From: Microbulbifer sp. TB1203
Lineage (GTDB): Bacteria > Pseudomonadota > Gammaproteobacteria > Pseudomonadales > Cellvibrionaceae
Reading direction: 5' to 3'
DNA: 64,000 nucleotides
NCBI RefSeq assembly: GCF_030997045.1
Contig: NZ_CP116899.1
Location: forward strand, 248,001-312,000
Part shown: piece after piece, positions 1-8,667 of the stretch
How positions within the stretch are numbered: position 1 is the stretch's first letter
Layout of the letters: each line of letters begins with the position of its first letter
Program-made: the position numbers and the translations under genes
Notes under the pieces: generated by a model
Seen by the model: the letters and a program-made list of their open reading frames with translations, nothing else
Databases searched by the model: none
Told to the model about the DNA's origin: nothing

Positions 1-47
1 GACAAGAGCCGCCTCTATCTGGTATCCAACTAATTGGATCTTCCCCT

Positions 48-75
48 GTAGGAGCGGCCGCCCCGCCGCTCCTAC
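48..75. repeat. REP-like palindrome (GTAGGAGCGGC family)
   Basis: Perfect 11-bp inverted repeat: GTAGGAGCGGC at 48-58 pairs with GCCGCTCCTAC at 65-75 around a 6-nt loop. The same GTAGGAGCGGCC end recurs near 11609, 35483, 38286, 40514 and 50654, so this is a dispersed extragenic palindrome. It resembles REP sequences of pseudomonads in size and in its intergenic position. Confidence 0.75.
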
Positions 76-129
76 AAAGTACAATAACAATCTGTCTTCG
101 ACCCTCTGTCATCTGAACGGAGTCTGGAT

Positions 130-972
130 ATTAAACCGCTATTTACCCGCGGCCCATCGCCGGAGTCCCGCATCCTCGTGCTGGGCCTGGTGGCGGCCGC
201 ACTGATTGTTATCGGTCTCTACACCGACTGGCTACAGCCGCTGCGCGAGCGCGCCGCAGACCTGGCCGCCCCTTTCTACTGGATCACCGGTGCTCCCGAG
301 CGTGTCGGCGACTGGGCGGGCGAGCAACTGCGCACCCGTGAGGAGCTGCTGGAGGAGAACAGCCGTCTCAAACGCCAGATACTGCTGCTGGAACAGCGCA
401 GCCAACTGCTGGCGGCGGTGAAGGCGGAAAACACCCAACTGAAAGAATTGATGAACTCCGCGGAATCCGTCGACGAGCGGGTGCTGGTGGCGCAGGTGAT
501 CGGCGTGTCCCCGGACCCGCTGGAGCATGTGTTGATGATCGATAAGGGCCGCGACGACGGCGTGGAACAGGGCACGCCGATCATGGACGCCAGCGGCCTG
601 TTGGGGCAGGTGATCGAGGCGGGGGACTCCGTGAGCCGGGTCCTGCTGATCACCGATGCCAGCCACGCGCTGCCGGTGCAGGTGCTGCGCAACAGTGTGC
701 GCGCGGTGGCCGAGGGCACCGGCGATCTGTACCGGCTGAAACTGCGCCACCTGGCCAATACCAGTGATATCCGCGAGGGCGACCTGCTGCTCAGCTCCGG
801 CCTCGGCGGGCGCTTCCCCGCCGGCTACCCGGTGGGCGAGGTGATCTCGGTGAAACGGGACCCGGGCCGGGCCTTCGCCGAGGTGGAAGTACTGCCCCGC
901 GGGCGCATGAACCGCAGTCGCTTCGTGCTGGCGGTGATCAGCGAAGGGGAGACGTCCGGTGGAGGCGAATAA
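130..972 (+). CDS. mreC: Rod shape-determining protein MreC
   Basis: MreC is the periplasmic scaffold of the elongasome, linking MreB/MreD and the PBP2-RodA synthase. From the start chosen here the protein is 280 aa: a short cytosolic KPLFTRGPS motif, one membrane segment (about residues 14-33), a coiled coil (about 65-110) and the beta-rich MreC core with TDASHALPVQVLRN and SSGLGGRFPAGYP. The conserved N-terminus (MKPIFSRGPS in E. coli) places the first codon at position 130, where the codon is ATT, preceded by CGGAG at 118-122. No ATG or TTG is in frame there; GTG at 178 would remove the conserved motif and part of the anchor. The gene overlaps mreD by 14 nt. mreB would be expected upstream but is not in the window. 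Confidence 0.92.
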   Translation: MKPLFTRGPSPESRILVLGLVAAALIVIGLYTDWLQPLRERAADLAAPFYWITGAPERVGDWAGEQLRTREELLEENSRLKRQILLLEQRSQLLAAVKAENTQLKELMNSAESVDERVLVAQVIGVSPDPLEHVLMIDKGRDDGVEQGTPIMDASGLLGQVIEAGDSVSRVLLITDASHALPVQVLRNSVRAVAEGTGDLYRLKLRHLANTSDIREGDLLLSSGLGGRFPAGYPVGEVISVKRDPGRAFAEVEVLPRGRMNRSRFVLAVISEGETSGGGE

Positions 973-1438
973 CCGCTGGTTTATCGCCGTCACCGTACTG
1001 ATGGCGCTGCTGCTGGCGGTGATGCCGCTGCCGCAGAACTGGCTGTGGTTCCGCCCGGCCTTCACGGCGTTGCTGGTAATCTTCTGGGTCTCGCGGATGC
1101 CGCAGAGCCTGGGGGTAGGCTTCGCCTGGGTGGTGGGGCTGCTGGAGGACCTGGTCACCGGCGCCACCCTGGGTACCCACGCGCTGGCGCTGGCGGTACT
1201 GGCCTATTTCAGTTTGCTCACCTACCGCCGCACCCGCGCTTTCAACCCGGCCCAGCAGCTGCTGTGGGTCTTCGTACTGGTGGGAATCAACCAGGTGGTG
1301 GGCAACTGGGTACACAGTCTCGCGGGCAAGCCTGTGCCCGGCCTGACTTTCCTGTGGCCGGCGGTGACCAGCGCCCTGCTGTGGCCCTGGATGGTTCCCT
1401 GGCTGGAACTGACGGCGGGGCGCCTGCAGGTCCGGTAA
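959..1438 (+). CDS. mreD: Rod shape-determining protein MreD
   Basis: A 159-aa integral membrane protein with about five hydrophobic segments, the usual size and look of MreD, the inner-membrane partner of MreC in lateral wall growth. It starts with GTG inside the end of mreC (14-nt overlap), so the two are translationally coupled. The family has little sequence conservation; the LLEDLVTGATLGTHAL stretch is typical of the gammaproteobacterial members. Placement directly after mreC makes the call secure. Confidence 0.9.
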   Translation: MEANNRWFIAVTVLMALLLAVMPLPQNWLWFRPAFTALLVIFWVSRMPQSLGVGFAWVVGLLEDLVTGATLGTHALALAVLAYFSLLTYRRTRAFNPAQQLLWVFVLVGINQVVGNWVHSLAGKPVPGLTFLWPAVTSALLWPWMVPWLELTAGRLQVR

Positions 1439-1565
1439 ACGGCCGGAAACGCCAGGCTGTGAACAGCCTCTGAGTAACGGCGGGTAAAGAAGCGGTTATT
1501 TTTCGAACAATTCCGCTATAATCTGTCGCCGGGCCATCAACGGAAATAACCATAAGTAGTGATCA

Positions 1566-2186
1566 GTGCGTAATTCTTCCGCCGACAGCCGACTTCTCCT
1601 CGCCTCCAGTTCCCCGCGCCGCGCGCAGCTGCTGGCGCAGATCGCCGTGCCCTTCGCCCGCGTAACCCCCTCTGTGGCCGAGATCCGCGCCGATGGCGAG
1701 ACCCCACAGGACTATGTGCAGCGCCTGGCGCGGGAAAAGGCGACCGCCGGGCTGAAAGCTGCCGGGGCGGCGGACCCCTCCCTCTGGGCGTTGGGTGCCG
1801 ACACCCTGGTGTTGGCGGGCGACCGGGTGCTGGAAAAGCCCCGGGATTTCGCCGATTTCGAATCCACCATGCTGGCCCTGTCTGGCGTCGAGCACTCGGT
1901 GCTGACCGCTGTCTGCCTGCGCAGCAGCGAGCGCCAGTTCAGCAAACTGGTGGAAACCCGGGTGCGCTTTCGACATCTGAACACTGAACAGATCCGGGCC
2001 TACTGGAATACCGGTGAGCCGCTGGACAAGGCCGGCGGCTACGGCATCCAGGGCCTTGGTGCGGCGCTGGTGGAGTCCATCAGCGGCAGTTACAGCAATG
2101 TGGTGGGGCTGCCCTTGGAGGCGGTGGTACCGATGCTGGAAAAGGCTGCCATTCCTTACTGGTGCGAGATGGAGCGGGGCGCGTGA
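1566..2186 (+). CDS. maf: Maf-family nucleoside triphosphate pyrophosphatase
   Basis: Maf/YhdE hydrolyses non-canonical or excess nucleoside triphosphates (dTTP/UTP type) to the monophosphate and PPi in the cytosol. The 206-aa product has the N-terminal signature LLLASSSPRRAQLL, the acidic GADTLV strand and the DKAGGYGIQG segment found in the dTTP/UTP pyrophosphatase subgroup, with NVVGLPLE near the C-terminus. GTG at 1566 starts the conserved region; the end overlaps the rng start (GTGA at 2183-2186), implying coupled translation. A 127-nt gap separates it from mreD. Confidence 0.93.
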   Translation: MRNSSADSRLLLASSSPRRAQLLAQIAVPFARVTPSVAEIRADGETPQDYVQRLAREKATAGLKAAGAADPSLWALGADTLVLAGDRVLEKPRDFADFESTMLALSGVEHSVLTAVCLRSSERQFSKLVETRVRFRHLNTEQIRAYWNTGEPLDKAGGYGIQGLGAALVESISGSYSNVVGLPLEAVVPMLEKAAIPYWCEMERGA

Positions 2187-3673
2187 GCGAAGAGCTGTTG
2201 ATCAATGTGGCGCCCACGGAGACCCGTGTGGCGCTGGTGGAGAACGGTGTGCTGCAGGAGGTCTACCTGGAGCGCAGCGCGCGCCGCGGCATCGTCGGCA
2301 ATATCTACAAGGGCAAGGTGGTGCGGGTACTGCCCGGCATGCAGGCGGCGTTCGTGGATATCGGCCTGGAGCGGGCCGGCTTTATCCACGCGTCGGATAT
2401 CGCGCCCCTGGACGAAGAGGGTATGGAGTCCCGCGAGCCGGCGGAGGTGGCGGATATCCGCGTCCTGGTGCGCGAGGGCCAGCCGCTGGTGGTGCAGGTG
2501 GTCAAGGACCCCATTGGCAGCAAGGGCGCGCGCCTCACCACCCACCTGTCGGTATCCGCCCGCTACCTGGTGTATATGCCGCAGACCCGCCATATCGGCA
2601 TCTCCAACCGTATCGAGGACGAGAGAGAGCGCGAGCGGTTGCGCGGGCTGGTGGAGCAGGCCTCCGCCAAGCTGGCGGAATCCGGGCAGTCCGGGGACGG
2701 CGGCTTTATTCTGCGTACCGTGGCCGAGGGGGTCAGCGAGGGGGAACTGCTGCGGGATATTCCCTTCCTCTACAAACTGTGGGCGGATCTGGAGCAGCGC
2801 ATCGACACCCGCCCGCTACCCTCGGGGATCTATGAGGACCTGCCGCTGTTTATGCGCGCCCTGCGCGACCTGGCGCGTCCCTGCACGGAGAAAATCCGCA
2901 TCGACTCCCGCGAGGCTCACGGCCGCGCGGTGGAATTTGCCGGCAAGTACGCGCCGGAAATCGCCGGGCGCCTGGAGCACTATCCCGGGGAGCGGCCGTT
3001 GTTCGACCTCTACGGTGTGGAGGAGGAGATCCGCAAGGCGCTGCACAACAAGGTCACGCTCAAATCCGGCGGCTACCTGATCGTCGAGCAGACCGAGGCG
3101 ATGACCACTATCGATGTCAATACCGGCGCCTTCGTGGGCCACCGCAACCTGGAAGAGACTATCTTCAAGACCAACCTGGAAGCGGCCACGGCCATTGCCC
3201 GCCAGCTGCGCCTGCGCAACCTGGGTGGCATCATCATTATCGACTTCATCGATATGAGGGACCCGGAGCACCAGCGCCAAGTGCTGCGCACCCTGGAGAA
3301 AACGCTGGAGCGGGACCACGCCAAGACCAGTATCACCGGCGTATCCGAGCTGGGGCTGGTGGAGATGACCCGGAAGCGCACCCGCGAAAGCCTGGGACAG
3401 ATACTCTGCGAACCCTGCCCGGTGTGCGAAGGTCGCGGCACCCTGAAGAGCGCGGAATCTGTGTGCTATGAAATCTTCCGCGAAATTATCCGCGAGGCGC
3501 GAGCTTACGACAGCGAAAAGATCATGGTACTGGCCAGCCAGGTGGTGATCGATTTGCTGCTGGACGAAGAATCGGCCAATGTGGCGGATCTGGAAGAATT
3601 TATCGAACGGCCGATACAGTTTCAGGTGGAGCCTATCTACAACCAGGAGCAGTATGACATTGTTCTGGTATAG
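2183..3673 (+). CDS. rng: Ribonuclease G
   Basis: RNase G is the single-strand endoribonuclease that matures the 5' end of 16S rRNA and degrades some mRNAs. The 496-aa protein has the S1 domain near residues 35-120 (GNIYKGKVVRVLPGMQAAFVD), the DNase I-like catalytic part with TTIDVNTGAFVG and IIIIDFIDM, and a CPVCEGRG zinc-link motif near residue 410. It lacks the long C-terminal scaffold of RNase E, and starts with the SEELLINVAP motif of RNase G. The GTG at 2183 is used because it matches the family N-terminus and overlaps the maf stop; an in-frame GTG at 2162 lies inside maf. Confidence 0.95.
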   Translation: MSEELLINVAPTETRVALVENGVLQEVYLERSARRGIVGNIYKGKVVRVLPGMQAAFVDIGLERAGFIHASDIAPLDEEGMESREPAEVADIRVLVREGQPLVVQVVKDPIGSKGARLTTHLSVSARYLVYMPQTRHIGISNRIEDERERERLRGLVEQASAKLAESGQSGDGGFILRTVAEGVSEGELLRDIPFLYKLWADLEQRIDTRPLPSGIYEDLPLFMRALRDLARPCTEKIRIDSREAHGRAVEFAGKYAPEIAGRLEHYPGERPLFDLYGVEEEIRKALHNKVTLKSGGYLIVEQTEAMTTIDVNTGAFVGHRNLEETIFKTNLEAATAIARQLRLRNLGGIIIIDFIDMRDPEHQRQVLRTLEKTLERDHAKTSITGVSELGLVEMTRKRTRESLGQILCEPCPVCEGRGTLKSAESVCYEIFREIIREARAYDSEKIMVLASQVVIDLLLDEESANVADLEEFIERPIQFQVEPIYNQEQYDIVLV

Positions 3674-3856
3674 GTCCGGGATCCGGGATCTGGGACCCGG
3701 AACTTTGGAACGCGTAAGGAATTTGTGCCGGGGCGCAGACCATTGTCCGCCCCCCGACTCCGCTGCGCCCGTCAATCTGCTCCATCGACGCCGGTTTGCA
3801 GGCGCTCCCGGGTCCCGATGGTTCCCGGTCCCGAGTTCCGAACCCGGAGCCCCCAA
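3674..3856. other. Intergenic spacer with degenerate GGGACYC-type inverted repeats
   Basis: The gap between rng and yhdP carries GGATCCGGGATCTGGGACCC at 3679-3698 and an opposing GGTTCCCGGTCCCGAG near 3820. They are related in wording to the GAGTCCC heptamer tract at 50914 and to GACTCGGGACTCGGGAC at 35451. It may form a weak hairpin. No promoter or terminator is convincing. The GGAG at 3846-3849 serves as the yhdP ribosome-binding site. Confidence 0.35.
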
Positions 3857-6800
3857 ATGATCTGCTGGCTCCGTCTTTTCGCGCGCAAAGTCTGGTTGCT
3901 GGCGGTGGCGCTGGTGATCGGGCTCGCCATCCTGGTGCAGACCGGGCGAATCCTCTCTCCCCAGGTGGAGGAGTACCGACCGCAGATCAGCGACTGGTTG
4001 TCCCAGCGCCTCGGCGCCCCGGTGGAGATGCAGGGCCTGTCCCTGCGGTGGCAGGCCCTGGAAGTGGCCCTGCAGGTGGATGGCCTGCGGCTGGGGGAGA
4101 AGGGCGAGGTGCACATGGGCTACGGCCTCTTCCACCTGGACCTGCTGGCCAGCCTGTGGAACCGCGAGTTGGTGTGGAAGAATCTGCAGGTGGATGACTT
4201 CAGCGCCCAACTCAGTCGCACAGCCGATGGGGGTTGGCATATAGACGGCTTTCCGCCCGCCGCCCCGGGGGGAACCTCACAAGGGGAAGCCGGGCAACTG
4301 CACCTGGGAGACCCCGCGCGCATCTTCCTGTTGGGCCCGAAAGTGCAGGTGCGCAATGCCAGTTTCACCCTGCGTCTGCCCGAAGGCCAGGCTGCACAGA
4401 TCGAGCTGCCCCAGGTACTGCTGGAGAACAGCGGCTCCTTCCACCGCCTGAGCGCACGCGCATTTATCTCCCGCGCCGCCGGCGAGCCGGTCGGCATTGC
4501 AACGGTCCCCCATACCAAACAGCCCCATGGCGAGACCCTGCGCCTGGTACTGGAGGGGCGCGGTAATCCCCGGAGCAAGTCCCGCTTTTCCCTCAACGGC
4601 TATCTCCAACTGAACGAACTGCTGGTGGACGAAGACATCGTCGCTCTGCTGCACCAGCTGACTCCCCTGCCGGAAAAATACCACTGGAACGGGCGCAAGC
4701 TGGCGCAGGGACGGTTGTGGCTGAAGGGTGGCGGCAAGCAGGGCTACCGCCTCCTGGGACGCATGGACCTGGCCCGGGCAGAGGGCGACGTGCCGGAGGG
4801 GGATGAAATTCCCAGTGAACCGGCCCTGATGGAGCCGCTGCAATCCCTCTCCGGTGATATATCCGGCAACTGGCAGCCGGGAGGTAGCTGGCAGCTGGCG
4901 TTGCAGGATATTCGCGTCGACTGGCGCGACCTGGAAATGCCCCCTCTCAATCTTCAGGCCCGCGGCAGTGAGCAAACCGGTTTGCAATTGTCCCTGGACA
5001 GGCTTGAGCTGGCCGCCTGGAGCCAGATATTGCAGCGCTTGGACTGTCTCCCGGAACATGCCGCGGCATGGCTCGAGGCGCTCGAGCCCAGTGGCCAGTT
5101 GAACAACCTCCAGCTCGCCCGCAGTGCAGATGGACAGATAACTCTCGGCGCCCAGTTGCACAATATCGCCGCCGGGGCCCATCGCGGTGCCCCAGCCGTG
5201 GAAGGGCTGGATGGCTATTTGCAACTGAATGGCGCCAATGGCCGGGTGGAACTGGACAGCGGCGAGGGTTTCAGCGCGCATTTCCCGCAGCTCTACAAAG
5301 AGCCTTTCCGTTTTCACAGCGCCCGCGGCACTGTGGCCTGGAACGTGGACCGCGAGGGCAATGCGGTGACGGTCAATTCAGGCCGGCTGCAATTGCACAG
5401 TGACGAGGGCGAAATCGCCGGCCAGTTTTTGCTGGAGCTGCCTTTCGTTCCCCACAGCCGCGCCGTCGAATTGACCCTGGCCCTGGGCCTGCGCGATGCG
5501 CCGGTTACTGCGCAGGAAGCACTGGTGCCCTACACCCTGAGCGACGACCTGCGCGACTGGCTGAATCGCGGTTTGGGAGAGAGCAATCCCGGCCGGGTAA
5601 CCAGCGCAGGCTTTGTCTACCGGGGCTCGTCCTATCGCGAAGGCGACAGGGAAGCGCTGCTGCAACTGGGCCGGCACCCGGAGCGGCAGACGGTACAACT
5701 GGCGGCGAATCTGGCCGGCGGCGAGCTGGATTACGCCCGCGGCTGGCCCGCCGCTCGGGAGGTGGATGCGCGGCTGCTGGTCGACGACGACCGGGTGGTG
5801 GTCAACGCCAGTAAAGCCAAGCTCTGGAACATCGATGCACGGCAGATCGAGGTGGGAGTGACCCCCAGCGCCGTGGGCGAGGGCTCGCTGCTGGGGGTGC
5901 GCGCACAGCTGTCCGGGCCCGCCGCCGACGGCCTGAAGCTGCTGCGGCAGTCACCTCTGCGCGAACGATTGGGCCCCGCCTTCGACGATTGGAAACTGGA
6001 CGGGGGGATCAGCGGTGAGCTGACCCTGTCCCAGCCCCTGGGCGGCGCCCCGTTGCCGGCGCGGCAGAATGTGGAACTGGAGTTGCAGGGCGGTGCCCTG
6101 AGCCTCCAGGATCTCAGGCTGGATATCACCGGCCTGGGAGGGCGGGTGCACTACGATAGCGACGCCGGTCTCGAGGGTACCAGCCTGAGCGGTGAGCTCT
6201 GGGGGCGCCAGTTGGAGGCCAGGGTGCAGCACCTGGGAGCGGGGGAGATGCGCGATACCCAGGTGGTGGTGACCGGGCGCAACAGCGCTGCGGCGGTGGG
6301 GGAGTGGAGTGGCCGCCCCGAGATGGATTGGCTTGAGGGTGATTTCGACTACCGGGCCCTGGTGACCATCCCCGCGCAGGCCAAGGACAAGCCCTATTCG
6401 GCAGTGCTGGAACTGACGTCCGATCTGGCCGGGGTGTCGGTGAAGCTGCCCGCGCCGCTGGGCAAGCTCGCGGAAGACAAGACTCACTTCGTACTGCGGG
6501 TGCCCGTGGGCGCCGAGGGCAGCCTCTATCACCTGGATTACGGTGAACACCTTCAGGGGCGTTTCTGGAAGGTGGACGGCCAACTGGAGCGTGCCGCCAT
6601 CGCACTCAACGCCGAGGCCCGCCTCCCTGGAGAGCGCAGCCTGGCGATTACCGGGGATCTGCCCCGGGTGGACCTGTCGCGCTGGCGCCAGTTGCTGGCT
6701 GTTTACGATGGAGACGAAAGGGCCACCGGGAAGACGACAGCGCTGGAACCGGGGCCCCTGCCAGTGACTCTGGACCTGAGTACCGACCGGCTGCAACTGG

Positions 6801-8029
6801 GCGCCACCGGGATAGACCATATCCACTTGCAGGGCCGCGGCCTGGGAGCGGACTGGCAGCTGCAGTTCGACAGCGAGGCTGCCGCAGGCCGGCTGAGCGG
6901 GGTGCTCGGCGGGGAGGCGCCGCTACAGCTGAAACTGAGCCACCTGCGCCTGCCGGCACTGGAAAAGAGGAAAGCGGAAAGCGCCGATGCCGATGGAGAG
7001 AGCGGGCCGGCGGCGGACCCCTTGGCGGGCTACGATTTCGCCGACCTGCCGCAGGTGGATTTCAGCACCGAGAGCCTGCGCCTGGGAGAGGAGGATTTCG
7101 GCCGCTGGTCATTCCATCTGCGCCCGTCCCCCGACCGCCTGGTGGTGAGCGATATCCGCGGCGCCCTGCGCGGAGTGCTCGTTGAGGGCCGCGGTGAGGG
7201 CGAAAACCGGCTGGGTGCCCAACTGATGTGGATGCGTGCGGAGGACGGCAGCGAGTCGTCGCAGTTTATCGGTCGCCTGCGCGCGGGCGACCTGGCGTAT
7301 GTGCAGCGGCAATGGGGCCAGGAGCCGGCGATCGAGAGCGAATCCGCCACCTTCGATACTGCGTTGCGCTGGGACGGTTCGCCGGCGCGAGTGGCTGGCA
7401 ACCTGCTGTCCGGCGACCTGAAAATCGATATCCGCAAGGGGCGCTTCCTGCGCGCCTCGGACAACGCCGGTTCCGCATTGCTGCGACTGCTGTCGCTGTT
7501 CAACTTCGATACCTGGGCGCGACGCCTGCGCCTGGACTTTTCCGATCTCTACCAGAGTGGCATGGCCTTCGACCGTGTGCGCGGCGAGGTGCTTTTCGAG
7601 GGCGACGGCCAGTTGCTGATCGCCGTTCCCATCCAGGTGGAGGGACCCACCAGCGAGCTGCAGATGGCCGGGCGGGTCAACCTGAAACGGGAGGACCTGA
7701 ACCTGACCCTGGTGGCCACCCTGCCGGTGAGCAACAACCTGGCCCTGGTGGCGGCGTTGGCGGGCGGCCTGCCGGCCGCGGCGGGGGTCTACCTGATCAG
7801 CAAGGCGTTCAAGAAGCAAATGAATAAAATGGCCAGTGTCAGTTACCGCATCAGCGGGGCCTGGTCCGATCCCCAGGTGCGCTTCGACAGGCTGTTCGAC
7901 GACGAGGGCGCGCGACGCCAGGGCAGCGTCGCCGAGCAACAGATCAACGAAGCCGTCCGGGCGCGGAGCCAGCCGGAGGGGGAACCGGCGGCGAAGGCCA
8001 GCCAATTGTCCCCGCCCCCCGCCGGGTGA
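3857..8029 (+). CDS. yhdP: YhdP-family AsmA-like phospholipid transport protein
   Basis: YhdP is one of the large AsmA-like envelope proteins (with TamB and YdbH) thought to bridge the periplasm and carry phospholipids to the outer membrane. This 1390-aa protein has one N-terminal membrane anchor (about residues 9-29, ARKVWLLAVALVIGLAILVQ) followed by a very long beta-rich periplasmic body and the conserved C-terminal region (KMASVSYRISGAWSDPQV near 1320). The family is about 1270 aa in E. coli, so the length fits. ATG at 3857 is preceded by GGAG at 8-nt spacing; in-frame codons further upstream from 3725 encode low-complexity residues before the anchor and are not used. tldD, which often follows yhdP, is not here. 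Confidence 0.92.
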   Translation: MICWLRLFARKVWLLAVALVIGLAILVQTGRILSPQVEEYRPQISDWLSQRLGAPVEMQGLSLRWQALEVALQVDGLRLGEKGEVHMGYGLFHLDLLASLWNRELVWKNLQVDDFSAQLSRTADGGWHIDGFPPAAPGGTSQGEAGQLHLGDPARIFLLGPKVQVRNASFTLRLPEGQAAQIELPQVLLENSGSFHRLSARAFISRAAGEPVGIATVPHTKQPHGETLRLVLEGRGNPRSKSRFSLNGYLQLNELLVDEDIVALLHQLTPLPEKYHWNGRKLAQGRLWLKGGGKQGYRLLGRMDLARAEGDVPEGDEIPSEPALMEPLQSLSGDISGNWQPGGSWQLALQDIRVDWRDLEMPPLNLQARGSEQTGLQLSLDRLELAAWSQILQRLDCLPEHAAAWLEALEPSGQLNNLQLARSADGQITLGAQLHNIAAGAHRGAPAVEGLDGYLQLNGANGRVELDSGEGFSAHFPQLYKEPFRFHSARGTVAWNVDREGNAVTVNSGRLQLHSDEGEIAGQFLLELPFVPHSRAVELTLALGLRDAPVTAQEALVPYTLSDDLRDWLNRGLGESNPGRVTSAGFVYRGSSYREGDREALLQLGRHPERQTVQLAANLAGGELDYARGWPAAREVDARLLVDDDRVVVNASKAKLWNIDARQIEVGVTPSAVGEGSLLGVRAQLSGPAADGLKLLRQSPLRERLGPAFDDWKLDGGISGELTLSQPLGGAPLPARQNVELELQGGALSLQDLRLDITGLGGRVHYDSDAGLEGTSLSGELWGRQLEARVQHLGAGEMRDTQVVVTGRNSAAAVGEWSGRPEMDWLEGDFDYRALVTIPAQAKDKPYSAVLELTSDLAGVSVKLPAPLGKLAEDKTHFVLRVPVGAEGSLYHLDYGEHLQGRFWKVDGQLERAAIALNAEARLPGERSLAITGDLPRVDLSRWRQLLAVYDGDERATGKTTALEPGPLPVTLDLSTDRLQLGATGIDHIHLQGRGLGADWQLQFDSEAAAGRLSGVLGGEAPLQLKLSHLRLPALEKRKAESADADGESGPAADPLAGYDFADLPQVDFSTESLRLGEEDFGRWSFHLRPSPDRLVVSDIRGALRGVLVEGRGEGENRLGAQLMWMRAEDGSESSQFIGRLRAGDLAYVQRQWGQEPAIESESATFDTALRWDGSPARVAGNLLSGDLKIDIRKGRFLRASDNAGSALLRLLSLFNFDTWARRLRLDFSDLYQSGMAFDRVRGEVLFEGDGQLLIAVPIQVEGPTSELQMAGRVNLKREDLNLTLVATLPVSNNLALVAALAGGLPAAAGVYLISKAFKKQMNKMASVSYRISGAWSDPQVRFDRLFDDEGARRQGSVAEQQINEAVRARSQPEGEPAAKASQLSPPPAG

Positions 8030-8079
8030 GCTGTGTCGCCGGGAAGGACTCTGAACCAGTGGGTAGAGAGGCTTCGAAT

Positions 8080-8613
8080 ATGAACAGGTCCACTCTGCTG
8101 TTTGCGCTCATCCTGGGCGCCGCCGCGCTGCCCGCCTGCACCGAGGCGGATGAGGGACGCGATCAGTCCATGACCGTGGATGAAGCGAAGGCGCATATCG
8201 CCGCGGGCAACGAGCTGTCGCGGATTCCCAAATCCGTGTGGCGCCAACTGCTGCCGGAAGACCAGTACGAAATACTCTGGGAGAAGGACACCGAGCGCGC
8301 CTTCAGCGGCAAGTGGCTGCACAATGAGGCGAAGGGAATCTATGTGACCGCCGGCTGCCGCCTGCCCGTGTTCAGTTCCGAGCATAAGTACGATTCCGGA
8401 ACCGGCTGGCCCAGTTTCTGGGACATCGCCTATCCGGGAAATGTTGTACTGCGCGAGGATTACAGTTGGGGGATAAAGCGCACCGAGGTGCTGTCCGCCT
8501 GCGGTGAGCACCTGGGCCATGTGTTCAGGGACGGCCCCGAACCCACCGGCCTGCGCTACTGCCTCAATTCCCTGGCATTGGATTTCGTACCAACTATTGC
8601 AAAAACCGAATGA
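8080..8613 (+). CDS. msrB: Peptide-methionine (R)-S-oxide reductase, predicted lipoprotein
   Basis: MsrB reduces methionine-R-sulfoxide in proteins. The 177-aa precursor has a signal peptide ending in a lipobox LPAC (Cys20), so it should be a periplasmic, lipid-anchored enzyme. The SelR domain covers about residues 50-172 with DSGTGWPSFWD and the catalytic Cys161 in RYCLNSLALDF. The usual zinc site (two CxxC pairs) is reduced to single cysteines, Cys93 and Cys141, and the usual resolving cysteine in SGCGWPSF is Thr108. It is therefore a zinc-less form that needs another reductant. The start was set at ATG 8080 because an upstream in-frame GTG lies before the signal peptide. It follows yhdP by 50 nt. 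Confidence 0.88.
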   Translation: MNRSTLLFALILGAAALPACTEADEGRDQSMTVDEAKAHIAAGNELSRIPKSVWRQLLPEDQYEILWEKDTERAFSGKWLHNEAKGIYVTAGCRLPVFSSEHKYDSGTGWPSFWDIAYPGNVVLREDYSWGIKRTEVLSACGEHLGHVFRDGPEPTGLRYCLNSLALDFVPTIAKTE

Positions 8614-8667
8614 TTATTCGATATTGTGGGCGCCCTCAGCACAATAAATAAAGCGAAAGAGGCTGCT

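Noticed and set aside
1..33. Open frame ending DKSRLYLVSN then TAA at the window start
   Set aside because: Too short to identify, and it does not look like the MreB C-terminus expected upstream of mreC; could be chance.
3725..3856. Upstream extension of yhdP from GTG 3725
   Set aside because: Encodes low-complexity Arg/Pro residues across a repeat-bearing spacer; ATG 3857 has a ribosome-binding site and begins the membrane anchor.
2816..4240. 474-codon minus-strand open frame across rng and yhdP
   Set aside because: Antisense shadow rich in Gln/His/Leu with no domain; both plus-strand genes are certain.
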